In this document: in pieces, positions 10,844 to 22,291 of the stretch | Layout of the letters: the number at the start of each line of letters is the position of its first letter | Numbering within the stretch: the first letter of the stretch is position 1 | DNA from: Skermanella mucosa | Lineage (GTDB): Bacteria > Pseudomonadota > Alphaproteobacteria > Azospirillales > Azospirillaceae | DNA: 64,000 bases | Direction: 5' to 3' | Assembly: GCF_016765655.2 (NCBI RefSeq) | Contig: NZ_CP086106.1 | Location: forward strand, 5,974,501-6,038,500 | Notes under the pieces: model-generated | Told to the model about the DNA's origin: nothing | Seen by the model: the letters and a program-made list of their open reading frames with translations, nothing else | The model's database searches: none | Program-made: the position numbers and the translations under genes

Positions 10844-12434
10844 TCTCTGCGCCATCGCGGCGCTTCTGGTCGGAACCGGCGGACCGCTCCACGCTGCGGA
10901 ACAGACCCCTGCTCCCGTCTTACGGGAGCGGCAGGCCGACAATCATGCGGCTGCCCTCTACCAGGAGCACTGCTCCTCGTGTCACGGCGCTGGGCGGCTG
11001 GGCGGCCAGGGACCTGCCCTCCTGCCGGAAAATCTCGGCCGACTCGGCAAGAAAGCGGCCGAGGATATCATAGCCCAGGGCCGGGCCGCCACCCAGATGC
11101 CAGGCTTTGCCGACCGGCTGAGCGCGGAACAGATCACCGCCCTGGCGGAACTGGTCTATACGCCGCTTCCATCCCTGCCCGATTGGACCCTGGCCGACAT
11201 CGAGGCGTCACGCGCCTTCGATGCCGCCAAAGCGGCTTTGCCAAACAAGCCGGTCTTCTCGGCGGACCCGCTGAACCTGTTCGTCGTCGTCGAGAGCGGC
11301 GACCACCACGTCACCATCCTCGACGGCGACCGGTTCGAGCCGATCCACCGCTTCCCCAGCCGCTTCGCCCTGCATGGCGGCCCGAAGTTTTCGGCGAACG
11401 GCCGCTACGTGTTCTTCGGATCTCGGGACGGCTGGATCACCAAGTACGACCTCTACAACCTGGCGACCGTCGCCGAAGTGCGCGCCGGCATCAATCTGCG
11501 CAACATCGCGCTGTCCAGCGACGGACGCTACGTCGCCGCGGCCAACTACCTGCCGCACAGCCTGGTCATCCTGGATGCCGCCGACCTGAAACCATTGAAG
11601 GTGATCCCGACCACGGACCGTGCGGGCAAGGCAACCTCACGGGTCAGCGCCGTCTACGATGCCCGTCCCCGCGGCAGCTTCATCGTCGCCCTCAAGGACA
11701 TCCCGGAGCTCTGGGAGGTCGCTTACCGGGACGATGCCAAGCCGATCTACCGCGGCTTCGTCCACAGCTACGAGACCGGCATGGTCGAGGGAGTGGCCGA
11801 GCCCGGCAAGTTCGGCGCCCGCCGCATCGCCCTTGACCAGCCGCTCGACGACTTCTTCTTCGACCCGGACTACCGCCACCTGCTGGGATCGGGACGCGAT
11901 GCCGGCAAGGCGGTGGTCGTTCACCTCGATGTCGGCCGGCCGATCGCGACGATCGACATTCCGGGATTGCCCCACCTCGGCTCCGGCATTACCTGGACCT
12001 GGCAGGATCGCCCCGTCATGGCGACGCCGAACCTGAAGGAAGGATCTCTCAGCATCATCGACATGAAGGACTGGAGCGTCATCAAGCGGATAGAAACGGC
12101 GGGTCCGGGGTTCTTCCTGCGCAGCCACGAGAACACCCCCTATGCCTGGGCCGACGTGTTCTTCGGCCCGAACAAAGATGTCATGCATGTGATCGACAAG
12201 GGCACGCTGGAGGTAGTGGCGACACTCAAGCCCGAACCCGGAAAGACTTTCGCCCATGCCGAGTTCACCCGCGACGGCCGCTTCGTCCTGGTCAGCCTGT
12301 GGGAGAATGATGGCGCCGTGATCGTTTACGACGCCTCGACGTTCGAGGAAGTCAAGCGCCTGCCCATGGTCAAGCCTTCCGGAAAATACAACGTCTACAA
12401 CAAAATCAATCTGTCGGATGGAACCAGTCACTGA
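10824..12434 (+). CDS. nirN: NirN, cd1-like dihydro-heme d1 dehydrogenase
   Basis: This 536-residue periplasmic protein has a signal peptide, a c-type cytochrome domain with CSSCH near residues 52-56, and a C-terminal propeller like that of NirS. It has motifs such as FSANGRYVFFGSRDGWITKYDL and ends in PSGKYNVYNK, comparable to the NirS end [10 protein letters not shown]. NirN oxidises dihydro-heme d1 in the last step of cofactor synthesis and helps deliver it to NirS. It closes the operon, and its last seven bases overlap the end of the convergent regulator gene. Confidence 0.92.
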   Translation: MKSRRISLCAIAALLVGTGGPLHAAEQTPAPVLRERQADNHAAALYQEHCSSCHGAGRLGGQGPALLPENLGRLGKKAAEDIIAQGRAATQMPGFADRLSAEQITALAELVYTPLPSLPDWTLADIEASRAFDAAKAALPNKPVFSADPLNLFVVVESGDHHVTILDGDRFEPIHRFPSRFALHGGPKFSANGRYVFFGSRDGWITKYDLYNLATVAEVRAGINLRNIALSSDGRYVAAANYLPHSLVILDAADLKPLKVIPTTDRAGKATSRVSAVYDARPRGSFIVALKDIPELWEVAYRDDAKPIYRGFVHSYETGMVEGVAEPGKFGARRIALDQPLDDFFFDPDYRHLLGSGRDAGKAVVVHLDVGRPIATIDIPGLPHLGSGITWTWQDRPVMATPNLKEGSLSIIDMKDWSVIKRIETAGPGFFLRSHENTPYAWADVFFGPNKDVMHVIDKGTLEVVATLKPEPGKTFAHAEFTRDGRFVLVSLWENDGAVIVYDASTFEEVKRLPMVKPSGKYNVYNKINLSDGTSH

Positions 12435-13171
12435 AGCCGGGAGTCAGGATAATCGATAGGTAGTCTCGGGCGCGACTTTAGCTCCCCGGTCTTCTCCGCA
12501 ATGGCGACAAGCGCATGCAACTGCCGGACGATGATCCGGCGGCGGCTCGCATCGACGATGCCCCGGGCCTCCCAATCGTTCAGGACCCGGCTGACCGTGA
12601 ACATCGACGTCCCTGCCAGTTCAGCCATGTCCTGGCGCAGCAGCGGGATCTCGATTTCGATATAGTGACCCACGCGGCGCCCGGCATACTGCACAAGCCG
12701 CAACACTGCGTGCGCGATGCGGCGTTCGACCGACTGATGAGCTATTTCCCGCAGGCGGTGCTGGGCATCCTGGTAGCGGGCAGCGACGATACCGAGAGCG
12801 TTGAGGCCGACACGCGGATGCGCCAACATCAGCTCCTTGATCGTCCTGGCCGGCCATCGCAGGTCCGTGCAGTCGGTGATCGCGAAGGCATCGGCTGGAT
12901 ATCCTGTGCTCAGGAACACCGCCGCGATGCCGTACATCTCGCCCGGGCCTACGAGATGGATCAGCACCTGTTCGCCATCGGGGCCAGATTGAACGATCTT
13001 TGTCCGGCCCTCGATCAGAAGATGGCAATTTCTGGCGGGCGCTCCCTGGTTGAAGATGCGTGTTCTCTTTTTTATCTGCCGAATCTGTCCGGCGTTGAAG
13101 ATCGTATCCAGTGCGTCCGGTTCCAGGCCTTGGAACAGTTCCGCGTCTTTGAGAATCGAGGAGCCAATCAC
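12428..13171 (-). CDS. Crp/Fnr-family regulator (Dnr/Nnr-like)
   Basis: This 247-residue regulator has a cyclic-nucleotide-binding-like beta-roll (about residues 10-125), a long dimer helix, and a C-terminal winged helix with recognition helix AGTSMFTVSRVLNDWEARGIV. It lacks the four-Cys arrangement of classic FNR, so it is more likely a NO-responsive Dnr/NnrR-type or related regulator than an oxygen-sensing FNR. It starts at a GTG preceded by GGGGGA. Its position next to nirN, with FNR-type palindromes before nirS, norE and nosR, suggests it controls these operons. The exact subfamily cannot be settled by eye. Confidence 0.85.
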   Translation of the reverse strand: MIGSSILKDAELFQGLEPDALDTIFNAGQIRQIKKRTRIFNQGAPARNCHLLIEGRTKIVQSGPDGEQVLIHLVGPGEMYGIAAVFLSTGYPADAFAITDCTDLRWPARTIKELMLAHPRVGLNALGIVAARYQDAQHRLREIAHQSVERRIAHAVLRLVQYAGRRVGHYIEIEIPLLRQDMAELAGTSMFTVSRVLNDWEARGIVDASRRRIIVRQLHALVAIAEKTGELKSRPRLPIDYPDSRLQ

Positions 13172-13317
13172 TGCTTACATTCCCCCAGGAGGGCGGCGGG
13201 CCAGTATTGGTTCTTTGTGGCCTGCCGCTTCGGTTCTTGTTCAGGGTGATGCTGGAGCCGGCGCGATACGGTCTTGGACATCCTTGAAGGGCACATATCT
13301 GCCGATCGCACTGCAGC

Positions 13318-14781
13318 TCATTGCATCGATTCAGGTGCCAGGAAGACGCTGTCGTAGACCGCCTTCTCGCCGGGGGTTTGCCCTGCCAGATTGAAGGCTA
13401 TGTCGGTGGAAGCGGCCTTAAGCGCGTCACGCGGAGCCCTGATGGTGACGCGGAATGTGGCGATGGAGTCGGAACGGACCTCGAGTTCAACCGGTCCCTC
13501 CTGTTCGTCCCGCCCGACCACGTGCACGACAGCCTCCGGGATACCCGTGACGCTCAAGGCGTAGTTATGGGCGTGGCGGGTCATGTTGCTGATCTTGACC
13601 GTGTAGCCGTTGCGGATCGCACCGTCGGAAAGCTCGACGTAGAGCGGTGCGCGGTCTCGCTCGACCGAGACGTCGAGCCTAGGCCGGAGCAGCAGCGTGC
13701 CGGCCATGATTGCTCCCACTACCAGCAGGATCAGCGCGTAGACGATCGTCCGCGGGCGGATGGCGGTCCAGTGCGTGGGCCGATCCTCGGCGCGTGCCGC
13801 CGAGTTGGCGAGCGTGTCGTAGGAGATCAGCCCGCGCGGACGGCCGACCGTGTCCATGATCGGTGCGCAGGCGTCCACGCACAGGCCGCAATTGATGCAG
13901 TCGCCGTTCCAGCCATCCCGGATGTCAATCCCCATCGGACAGACCTGGACGCACTGCGAACAGTCGATGCAGTCGCCGAGACCCTTGACAGTCCGATCGT
14001 CCCAGCTCTCTGACTTGCGCTTGGCCCCGCGCCGGTCGCCGCGCCAAGCCTGGTAGGTCACCACAAGGCTGTGCTCGTCGAGCATGGCCGACTGGATGCG
14101 CGGCCAGGGACACATATAGGCGCACACCTGCTCGCGCGCCCAGCCGGCCAGCAGATAGGTCGTCGCGGTGAACAGGCCGACGAAGGTCAGGACCGTGACC
14201 GACACGTCGAACCTGAGCGCGTCGGACAGGAGCGTCGGCGCGTCCGTGAAGTACATGACCCAGGCGCCGCCGGTCACGAGGCTGATCAGAACCCAGGCAG
14301 TGTGCTTGGCGGTCCGGCGGGCCAGCTTGGCCAGAGTCCAGGGGGCCTTGTCGAGACGGATCCGCTCGGCCCGGTCGCCCTCGATCCGGCGCTCGACCCA
14401 GATGAAGAGGTCGGTCCACACCGTCTGCGGGCAGGCATACCCGCACCAGACACGCCCTGCCAGCGAGGTCGCGAGGAACAGGCCGATCGCGGCCATGATC
14501 AGCAATCCGGTCAGGTAATAGACTTCCTGCGGCCAGATCTCGATCATGAAGAAGTACAGCCGGCCCTGCCCGGCATCGACCAGGATGGCTTGGTCCGGCG
14601 CCCCGGGCCCACGGTCCCAGCGAAGCCACGGCGCCACGTAGTAGATGGCCAGGAGAAGCCACAACATCTGCCACTTGAGCCGCCGGTAGAAACCGGAAAC
14701 TGACTTGGGGAAGACCTTGATTCGGCTGGCATAGAGCTGGGGCTTGGCCTCGGCCTTCAGCGTCGGCGATCCGTCCGGCAT
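13318..14781 (-). CDS. ccoG: CcoG, cbb3 oxidase accessory/copper-reducing protein
   Basis: This 487-residue membrane protein (CcoG/FixG/RdxA family) has N-terminal transmembrane helices with CxxxCP motifs (CGYACPQTVWTDLF, CAYMCPW). A cytoplasmic ferredoxin segment follows (CIDCSQCVQVCPMGIDIRDG, CINCGLCVDAC), then another helix near 345-365 and a C-terminal periplasmic Ig-like domain (about 380-480). CcoG is known to reduce copper for cbb3-type oxidase assembly. No ccoNOPQ or ccoHIS lies nearby, so the gene is displaced from its usual operon. It might support copper supply here for oxygen or N2O respiration. GGAGG lies 9 bases before the ATG. Confidence 0.93.
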   Translation of the reverse strand: MPDGSPTLKAEAKPQLYASRIKVFPKSVSGFYRRLKWQMLWLLLAIYYVAPWLRWDRGPGAPDQAILVDAGQGRLYFFMIEIWPQEVYYLTGLLIMAAIGLFLATSLAGRVWCGYACPQTVWTDLFIWVERRIEGDRAERIRLDKAPWTLAKLARRTAKHTAWVLISLVTGGAWVMYFTDAPTLLSDALRFDVSVTVLTFVGLFTATTYLLAGWAREQVCAYMCPWPRIQSAMLDEHSLVVTYQAWRGDRRGAKRKSESWDDRTVKGLGDCIDCSQCVQVCPMGIDIRDGWNGDCINCGLCVDACAPIMDTVGRPRGLISYDTLANSAARAEDRPTHWTAIRPRTIVYALILLVVGAIMAGTLLLRPRLDVSVERDRAPLYVELSDGAIRNGYTVKISNMTRHAHNYALSVTGIPEAVVHVVGRDEQEGPVELEVRSDSIATFRVTIRAPRDALKAASTDIAFNLAGQTPGEKAVYDSVFLAPESMQ

Positions 14782-15145
14782 GTCACCGGCCTCCCGTGAA
14801 ATATGCGGGGCTGCCTTTGTCTGTGAAGCTCATCCCGAAGTAGGTCTCTACACACCGAACCTTCCGGCAGGCAGCAGGTCTACGGCCAGACTGCCCCTCG
14901 CCGTCCTGTGCCGTATAGCTGACCGATTCTAAGCGGACAGGGGTGTCCATAGGCGTCACTTTCTTCAGGCGGTACGGAACGCATCCCGCAGCCTGTAAAG
15001 GCCACGGGTTTGCACAAGAAAATTGCAATCGATAGTTAACGCTGGGCTGGTTAACGTAATATTAACCTAGGCGAGGATCAGGATCGATGTTTAAGACGGC
15101 CGGCTCCAGGGCTGCGAAGCTGCCGGGACCGACCGCTATTGCCGA
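14782..15145. other. Intergenic stretch without a supported gene
   Basis: Between ccoG and the SDR gene I see no convincing gene. A 55-81 codon minus-strand frame here (ending one base before ccoG) has no recognisable features. Around 15035-15070 the DNA is AT-richer and carries repeated GTTAAC/GTTAA words, which may belong to the ccoG promoter, but I find no good FNR-type palindrome. Confidence 0.4.
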
Positions 15146-15898
15146 TCATCCGACGGTGTAGCCGCCGTCGATCACGATCTCCTGGCCGTAGATGTTGCGG
15201 GCAGCGTCGGAGGCCAGGAAGACGGCCATCTCGGCGATATCCTCGGGCTTGCCGAACTGGCCGGGCATCAGCCTGGCGTTGATCTGTTCCGCAACAGCCT
15301 GCAGCGTGTCCGGCTGAAGTCCGACCTTGCCCCACAGAGGGGTGGCGATCGGGCCGGGTGCGATCGCGTTGACGCGGATACCCTGCGGCGCCAGTTCGGC
15401 CGCCAGCGTCTGGGTAACCGATTTCAGAGCCGCCTTGCTGGCGCTGTAGATGGCGAGCCCGGGAAAGCCGACCTGGGTCAGGAAGCTGGTGTTGAACAGG
15501 ATCGAGCCGCCCCGGTTGATATGCGGCAGGAAGAGCCGGGCGGTCTGCACGGCGCCTACGAAGTTGACGCTGAATTGCTCCTGGATCGCCTCCTCCGTGC
15601 TGTCCGCGAAGGACACCACTTTGGCCATACCGGCGTTCGGGACGACGATATCGACACTGCCGTAGTGTAGAGCGGTGTCCTCCACTAACCTCTGCAGGTC
15701 GGCAGATTTTGTGACGTCGCCGGCGACAGCGAGTACGGCATCCGGGGCGGACGCGCGGATCACCTCCAACCCTTCCCGGTCCCGGGCAAAGACAACCAGA
15801 CGCGCGCCAGCATCCAGGTAACGCTCGGAAACTGCCCGGCCTATCCCGGTACTGGCACCGGTGATGACGGCGACTTTTCCCTCGAGCACCCTCGGCAT
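15146..15898 (-). CDS. SDR-family NAD(P)-dependent oxidoreductase
   Basis: This 250-residue classical short-chain dehydrogenase/reductase shows the nucleotide-binding TGASTGIG at residues 13-20, the structural NAG motif (VPNAGMA), catalytic Ser in NTSFLTQVG, YSASK with the catalytic Tyr and Lys, and a glycine-rich C-terminus (IVIDGGYTVG). It should oxidise or reduce an alcohol/ketone, and the substrate is not readable. The frame is open to 16003, but the ATG at 15898 has GGAG at the right distance and begins right before the Rossmann fold, so I use it. A perfect FNR-type palindrome at 15981-15994 is suitably placed to activate it, suggesting anaerobic expression alongside the divergent nor genes. 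Confidence 0.88.
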   Translation of the reverse strand: MPRVLEGKVAVITGASTGIGRAVSERYLDAGARLVVFARDREGLEVIRASAPDAVLAVAGDVTKSADLQRLVEDTALHYGSVDIVVPNAGMAKVVSFADSTEEAIQEQFSVNFVGAVQTARLFLPHINRGGSILFNTSFLTQVGFPGLAIYSASKAALKSVTQTLAAELAPQGIRVNAIAPGPIATPLWGKVGLQPDTLQAVAEQINARLMPGQFGKPEDIAEMAVFLASDAARNIYGQEIVIDGGYTVG

Positions 15899-15980
15899 TT
15901 CCAGACTCCTGTCCTTCGATGATAGGTTCGGTTGAACCAACTTCGGAGCCGAATTCATAGCAGGTATAGCGGCCTGGGAT

Positions 15981-15994
15981 TTGACTACGGTCAA
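15981..15994. promoter_or_regulatory. FNR-type operator between SDR gene and norEF unit
   Basis: TTGACTACGGTCAA is a perfect palindrome of the TTGAY-N4-RTCAA class. It lies 90 bases upstream of the SDR start and about 135 upstream of the chosen DUF6522 start, so it can serve either or both divergent units. Confidence 0.72.
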
Positions 15995-16123
15995 ATCTAC
16001 CAATCAAATTCCAGTTTATTGTTCCGGTCAGCCCAAAGAGCGGTGTGAATTATCATTCATCAAGTGGAAGACCGCCTGAATGAGGGATCCCCAGACCATC
16101 CCATGTCTATCGAGGAGCATCAC

Positions 16124-16402
16124 ATGACAATTCTGCGCACCAGCCCGATTGGCATTATCGGCAGCAAGGTGGCCGAAGTGCACGCGGCCGGGGATCTCGT
16201 CTTCGACGCGGAGGCTGTTGCTCCTCTCCTGGGGCTGACAGCCAAAACCTTCATGGATGACCTCAGGAAAGGCATCCTCTACCAGATGTTCGAGCGGGGA
16301 ACGGAGGAGGATCTGGGTAAAAGCAGGGTGACGTTTCGCCACAGGGCGCGGCAAGCCATTCTGACCATAGACGATCATGGACGTGTGCTCGATGTCACCT
16401 GA
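16124..16402 (+). CDS. DUF6522-like small protein preceding norE
   Basis: This 92-residue protein, with LDVT at the C-terminus and FEVEVHAAG-like strands (KVAEVHAAGDLVFDAEAVAPLLGL), resembles the DUF6522 family found beside nor and denitrification genes. Its function is unknown. No signal peptide or metal motif is evident. The frame is open from 16064, but GAGGAG six bases before the ATG at 16124 supports this start. It overlaps the norE start by about 26 bases, so the two are probably co-transcribed from the FNR-type site at 15981. Confidence 0.65.
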   Translation: MTILRTSPIGIIGSKVAEVHAAGDLVFDAEAVAPLLGLTAKTFMDDLRKGILYQMFERGTEEDLGKSRVTFRHRARQAILTIDDHGRVLDVT

Positions 16403-17027
16403 GGAGAACCCAGACACCTGGCCGCGGGAGCAGATCACATCCTTCGAAGACACCGATTCGCCTGACCGGAACGGGCCAGCCGAGGGCGCGGACTGGGGTC
16501 CGCTGTCCAGCCTGCCCGGCAATCCCATGATGTGGATCCTAATCCTGGGCGAACTGGCGGTTTTCGGGGCATTGTTCGTCGGGTTCGCAACGGCGCGCGC
16601 TCTCGATCCCAACACCTTCAACACCTCGCAGGCCCATCTCGACGGCCTCCTCGGCGGGCTGAACACCATGGTCCTCGTAACCAGCGGCTGGCTCGTCGCC
16701 GTCGCCGTCCAGCGCAAGGCGTCGAACCGCAGCCACCGGGCGGCCATGCTGGGCGCCATGGCATTTGGCTGGATGTTCCTCGCGATCAAGGTCGTTGAAT
16801 ACGCCGATAAGATCGGCCAGGGCTTCACGCCCGAAACAGACATGTTTTTCCAACTCTACTACCTGATGACCGGTTTCCATGCACTGCACGTCGTCATGGG
16901 CCTGATCATCCTGGGCATCGTCACTTGGCATGACAGCTTGGAGAACATGGAAACCGGTGCGGCGTTCTGGCACATGGTTGACCTGATCTGGGTGCTGCTT
17001 TACCCCATCGTCTATCTGCTGCGGTGA
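16377..17027 (+). CDS. norE: NorE, cytochrome c oxidase subunit III-like protein
   Basis: This 216-residue membrane protein belongs to the heme-copper oxidase subunit III family, NorE branch. After a polar N-terminus (about 45 residues) it has five hydrophobic helices, with typical motifs GELAVFGALFVGF, WMFLAIKVVEY, YYLMTGFHALHVVMGL and FWHMVDLIWVLLYPIVYLL. NorE supports nitric oxide reductase activity but is not catalytic. The start could be ATG 16377 or ATG 16392. norF follows three bases after its stop. The norCBQD genes that would normally accompany it are missing from the window; an IS66 element begins 122 bases after norF. Confidence 0.87.
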   Translation: MDVCSMSPEENPDTWPREQITSFEDTDSPDRNGPAEGADWGPLSSLPGNPMMWILILGELAVFGALFVGFATARALDPNTFNTSQAHLDGLLGGLNTMVLVTSGWLVAVAVQRKASNRSHRAAMLGAMAFGWMFLAIKVVEYADKIGQGFTPETDMFFQLYYLMTGFHALHVVMGLIILGIVTWHDSLENMETGAAFWHMVDLIWVLLYPIVYLLR

Positions 17028-17030
17028 GAC

Positions 17031-17312
17031 ATGACTGTCCTGACACGCACCTGGATCCTTCTGATAGCGCTAACCTCGCTTTCCCTTCTGGCGGGTAGAC
17101 CCGGCGGCGAGGGCAGCATCGGCCTGTTTGGTGTCGGCCTAGTGCTGATGGCTGCCAACTTCAAGGCCGACCAGATCCTCACCCATTTCCTAGGCCTCCA
17201 GCGCGCCGGATCGGGCTGGCGCATGCTGTTCCGGGTCATGCTCACGTTGCTGGGAGTGACGATATTCGCGATCTATGCGCTCACGCCCATGATCACGGAT
17301 GCCTCCCGCTGA
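17031..17312 (+). CDS. norF: NorF, small membrane protein of NO reductase cluster
   Basis: This 93-residue protein has three hydrophobic segments (WILLIALTSLSLLAG, IGLFGVGLVLMAANFKADQIL, MLTLLGVTIFAIYALTPM) and matches the NorF/cytochrome c oxidase subunit IV-like family. The KADQIL segment after helix two is typical. NorF assists NorCB function or stability in denitrifiers. It follows norE by three bases. It is the last gene before the IS66 insertion, and what originally followed it is unknown. Confidence 0.82.
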   Translation: MTVLTRTWILLIALTSLSLLAGRPGGEGSIGLFGVGLVLMAANFKADQILTHFLGLQRAGSGWRMLFRVMLTLLGVTIFAIYALTPMITDASR

Positions 17313-17474
17313 GGTCGATCCGGGCTGTAGCTTTTGAGGACAATAGCTGGATTCGCCCAGCTCCAGTTACTATCGGCGCTGGCATTGGACGGCAAATGTA
17401 GGAAACGGACTCTCGCCCCCTCACCTGATCAATCGTAAGCGATGCGAGCGGACCCTTGGCCTTTGGCTGCGCGA

Positions 17475-18044
17475 TCACCGCATGGATCTGTTGCGGCGGG
17501 CCTTGAAGTGTTCGCGCAAGTCCAGGATGGCCTTGGCTACGGCCGGGACGTCGGCCTCGGCGATGGCCGCCGTGCCGAACAGCACGGGGCCCAGGGCCTG
17601 GAACGGAGCGTGTTCCGGTTTGCCCGGGTTGGTCACGCTCTTCCACGCGCGCGGCGCCAGCCGGGTGGCCACCAGGAACCCAAGCGACCAGAAGATCGGG
17701 TCCAGCCCTCCTGCGTGGTGCGGCGCCAGGTGCGGCCGGTACAGGCCGGGGAACTGCGCCATCGTCTCCGACAGGCGGTTATGGTGGTCCGCCACGGCCT
17801 GGACGGCCCGGTGTTCCCGAGTGCTCTCCGCGGCGAGCAGGGCGTGGTCGCCCAGCAGGTCGCCGAGCCAGATCCGCGGATCGAGGAACTTCGGCCCGAT
17901 CAGCACGGCGGTCAGGTAGCCGTCGAGGCCGTCCAGGCGCGACACCGGCGCCGCCCGGCCCCGCAGGTACGCTTCGAGCTCCTCCGCGTCCAGCATCGTC
18001 CTGGGCGCCGCCGGCCCGGTCTGCGCAGCGGGCTCGGCCGTCAT
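17475..18044 (-). CDS. UPF0149 (YecA/YgfB-like) passenger protein of IS66
   Basis: This 189-residue protein resembles the UPF0149/YecA family: an N-terminal LDAEELEAYLRG and GLDGYLTAVLIGPKFLDPRIWLGDLLG, a mid segment FSL-like SLGFLVATRL, and a basic C-terminus (ARRNRSMR). The zinc-finger tail of some YecA proteins is absent. It overlaps the tnpC stop by four bases and lies inside the IS66 terminal repeats, so it travels with the element. Such genes are often seen downstream of IS66 transposases, and their role in transposition is unknown. I start at the ATG that gives MTAEPAAQTG. Confidence 0.75.
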   Translation of the reverse strand: MTAEPAAQTGPAAPRTMLDAEELEAYLRGRAAPVSRLDGLDGYLTAVLIGPKFLDPRIWLGDLLGDHALLAAESTREHRAVQAVADHHNRLSETMAQFPGLYRPHLAPHHAGGLDPIFWSLGFLVATRLAPRAWKSVTNPGKPEHAPFQALGPVLFGTAAIAEADVPAVAKAILDLREHFKARRNRSMR

Positions 18045-18942
18045 GCCGCCCGGACCGTCCCGGCATCGGCGTCCCGCTCGGCTTTCCATGCCCACGGCAG
18101 CAGGCGGTCGAGGTCGTTGGCCTTCACGGCACCCGACACGATGCGCTCCAGCACGTCGGCCAGGTAGGAGAACGGGTCGAGGCCGTTCAGCCTGGCGCTG
18201 TTGATCAGCGAGGCGAGGATCGCCCAGTCCCGGCCGCCCGCCGCGGAGCCGGCGAACAGGGCGTTCTTGCGGCCCAACCCGATCGGGCGCATCAGTCTCT
18301 CCACGGTGTTGGTGTCCACCTCGATGCGGCCGTCCTCGAGGAAGGCGACCAGCCCGTCCCAGTGACCCAGGGTGTAGGCGATCGCCTTGGCCAGGCTCGA
18401 CTGGCCGGAGATCTCCGCCCGCACCGCCATCAGCCGGACCTTCAGCGCCTCCAGGATCGGCCGGGACCGGTCCTGCCGGACCCGCAGGCGGGTCTCCGCC
18501 GTCGTGCCGCGGATGCGTGCCTCGATGGCGTAGACCTCGCCGATGCGCCCGATCACCTCCCGCGCCACCTCCGACCGGGTCGTCCTGAACACCGCCACGA
18601 ACTTGCGGCGGGCATGGCTCAGGCAGAAGACGAGCCGGATCGTCGCCCGCTTCCGGCGGCGGACGAGCGCCTTGTAGGCCGCATAGCCGTCCACCTGGAG
18701 AAGCCCGTCGAAGCCCGCCAGCTGGTCCTGGATCGCCGCCGTGTCCCGCCCCTCGGCGAACACGTAGCCGACTGCGGGCCGGGCCGGTCCCTGCCAGGGG
18801 CGGTCATCCACCGCCTGGGCCCACAGCTGGCAGATCCTGGTGCGGCCCCGTCCGGGATCCAGCCGGGGCAACGGCGTCTCGTCGCAGAACACCCGCTCCT
18901 GGGATCGGATGTAGAGCAGCAGCCGCTCGTACAGTGGCTTCA
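18041..18942 (-). pseudogene. tnpC: IS66 transposase TnpC, 3' part (split by IS21)
   Basis: This is the C-terminal 60 percent of an IS66 TnpC DDE transposase, beginning at KPLYERLLLYIRSQ. It keeps the catalytic-core stretches QVDGYAAYKALVRR, CLSHARRKF and a final NTVERLMRPIGLGRKNALFAGS, with the typical C-terminal ALASLINSARLNGLDPFSYLADVLERI. The matching 5' part is at 21567-22240. Both halves share the duplicated GGCTTCA at the IS21 junction, so the gene was intact before insertion. It cannot make a full-length TnpC now. Confidence 0.92.
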
Positions 18943-19036
18943 TGTAGCGCGACAATCTGGATGGAGAGAGCGGCGATCAGGATAAGAATGCCTAAGGTCG
19001 CGGCGTCAGGATGATTGACGCTGATCGGGCTGGATT

Positions 19037-21381
<2,345 letters not shown>

Positions 21382-21566
21382 TCATTGGCGTGAAGATCCT
21401 CGATCCTGGCCGCATTCACCGCTTCCGTCAGCGACGTCCTTTTCCAGGAAAGGATGTCGGTGTCGCGGTCGTGACTACGGTCAGGCTACGCCCGCCCTCC
21501 GTCACGACCGCGACATTCCATTCCGACCCTGATTGACGCTCTTCCTATCCTGATTGTCGGGCCATA

Positions 21567-22240
21567 GGCTTCAGCCACCACGCCGCCCGGCGGACCCAGA
21601 ACACCAGCGTTGTCCGGTCCAGCGCGATGCCCTGGCCGGCGAACATCTGGGCCTGCCGGTACAGCGGCAGGTGCCAGGCGAACTTCGCCACCACCACGTG
21701 GGCGACCAGCGCGGTGGTGGCCATGCCGCCGTCCACCACGCGCGGCCTGGCGGCGGCCTGGACCAGGGTGCCGTGGCAGCATCGGCAGGCATACTTCGGC
21801 CGGATGGTGCGCAGGACGCGCACAAGGGCCGGGATCACGTCCAACGCCTCGGCGACGTCCTCGCCGATCCGGTGCATCGGCCCGGCGCAGCACGGGCACG
21901 CGGTGCTCTCCGGCTCGATGGTCGTCTCGACCCGCGGCAGATGCCGGGGCAGAGCGCCGACATTCCGGTTCGCCGGACGGCGCGGGTGTCGCCCCGGCTT
22001 ACCGGACGTGCGGTCCGCGTTGTCGTTGGCGGCTGGGGTCGCCTCGACGGCGAGGTCGCCGAGATCGAGGACGCCCTGGTCCGGGTCGATCACCGCGGTC
22101 CTCTCCGACTTCGCCCCGAAGATCAGCGCCTTCAGGGTCTTCACCTGCGCTTGCAGGTCCGCGTTCCTGGCCTCCAGATCACGGATGCTCCGGACCAGTT
22201 CGGCGGGGTCTGCGGAGAGCGGGTCGGGAGGCTCGGCCAT
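21567..22240 (-). pseudogene. tnpC: IS66 transposase TnpC, 5' part (split by IS21)
   Basis: This N-terminal part of IS66 TnpC has the leucine-zipper-like SIRDLEARNADLQAQVKTLKALIFGAKSER, the zinc-ribbon region with CPCCAGPM and CRCC, and the start of the DDE domain up to AAWWLKP, where the IS21 junction falls. After it, a few codons read into IS21 DNA before a stop. Together with 18041-18942 it reconstructs a complete TnpC. Confidence 0.92.
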
Positions 22241-22291
22241 GCCCCGGAGCATACCGCAAAAGCCGACAACACCCCAGACGGATCAACGCCT

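Noticed and set aside
14783-15028. 81-codon minus-strand frame just upstream of ccoG
   Set aside because: It has no recognisable domain or signal, and the good ribosome site near its end belongs to ccoG.
17475-18044. UPF0149 gene as a host gene next to IS66
   Set aside because: It lies inside the IS66 terminal repeats and overlaps tnpC, so it belongs to the element.
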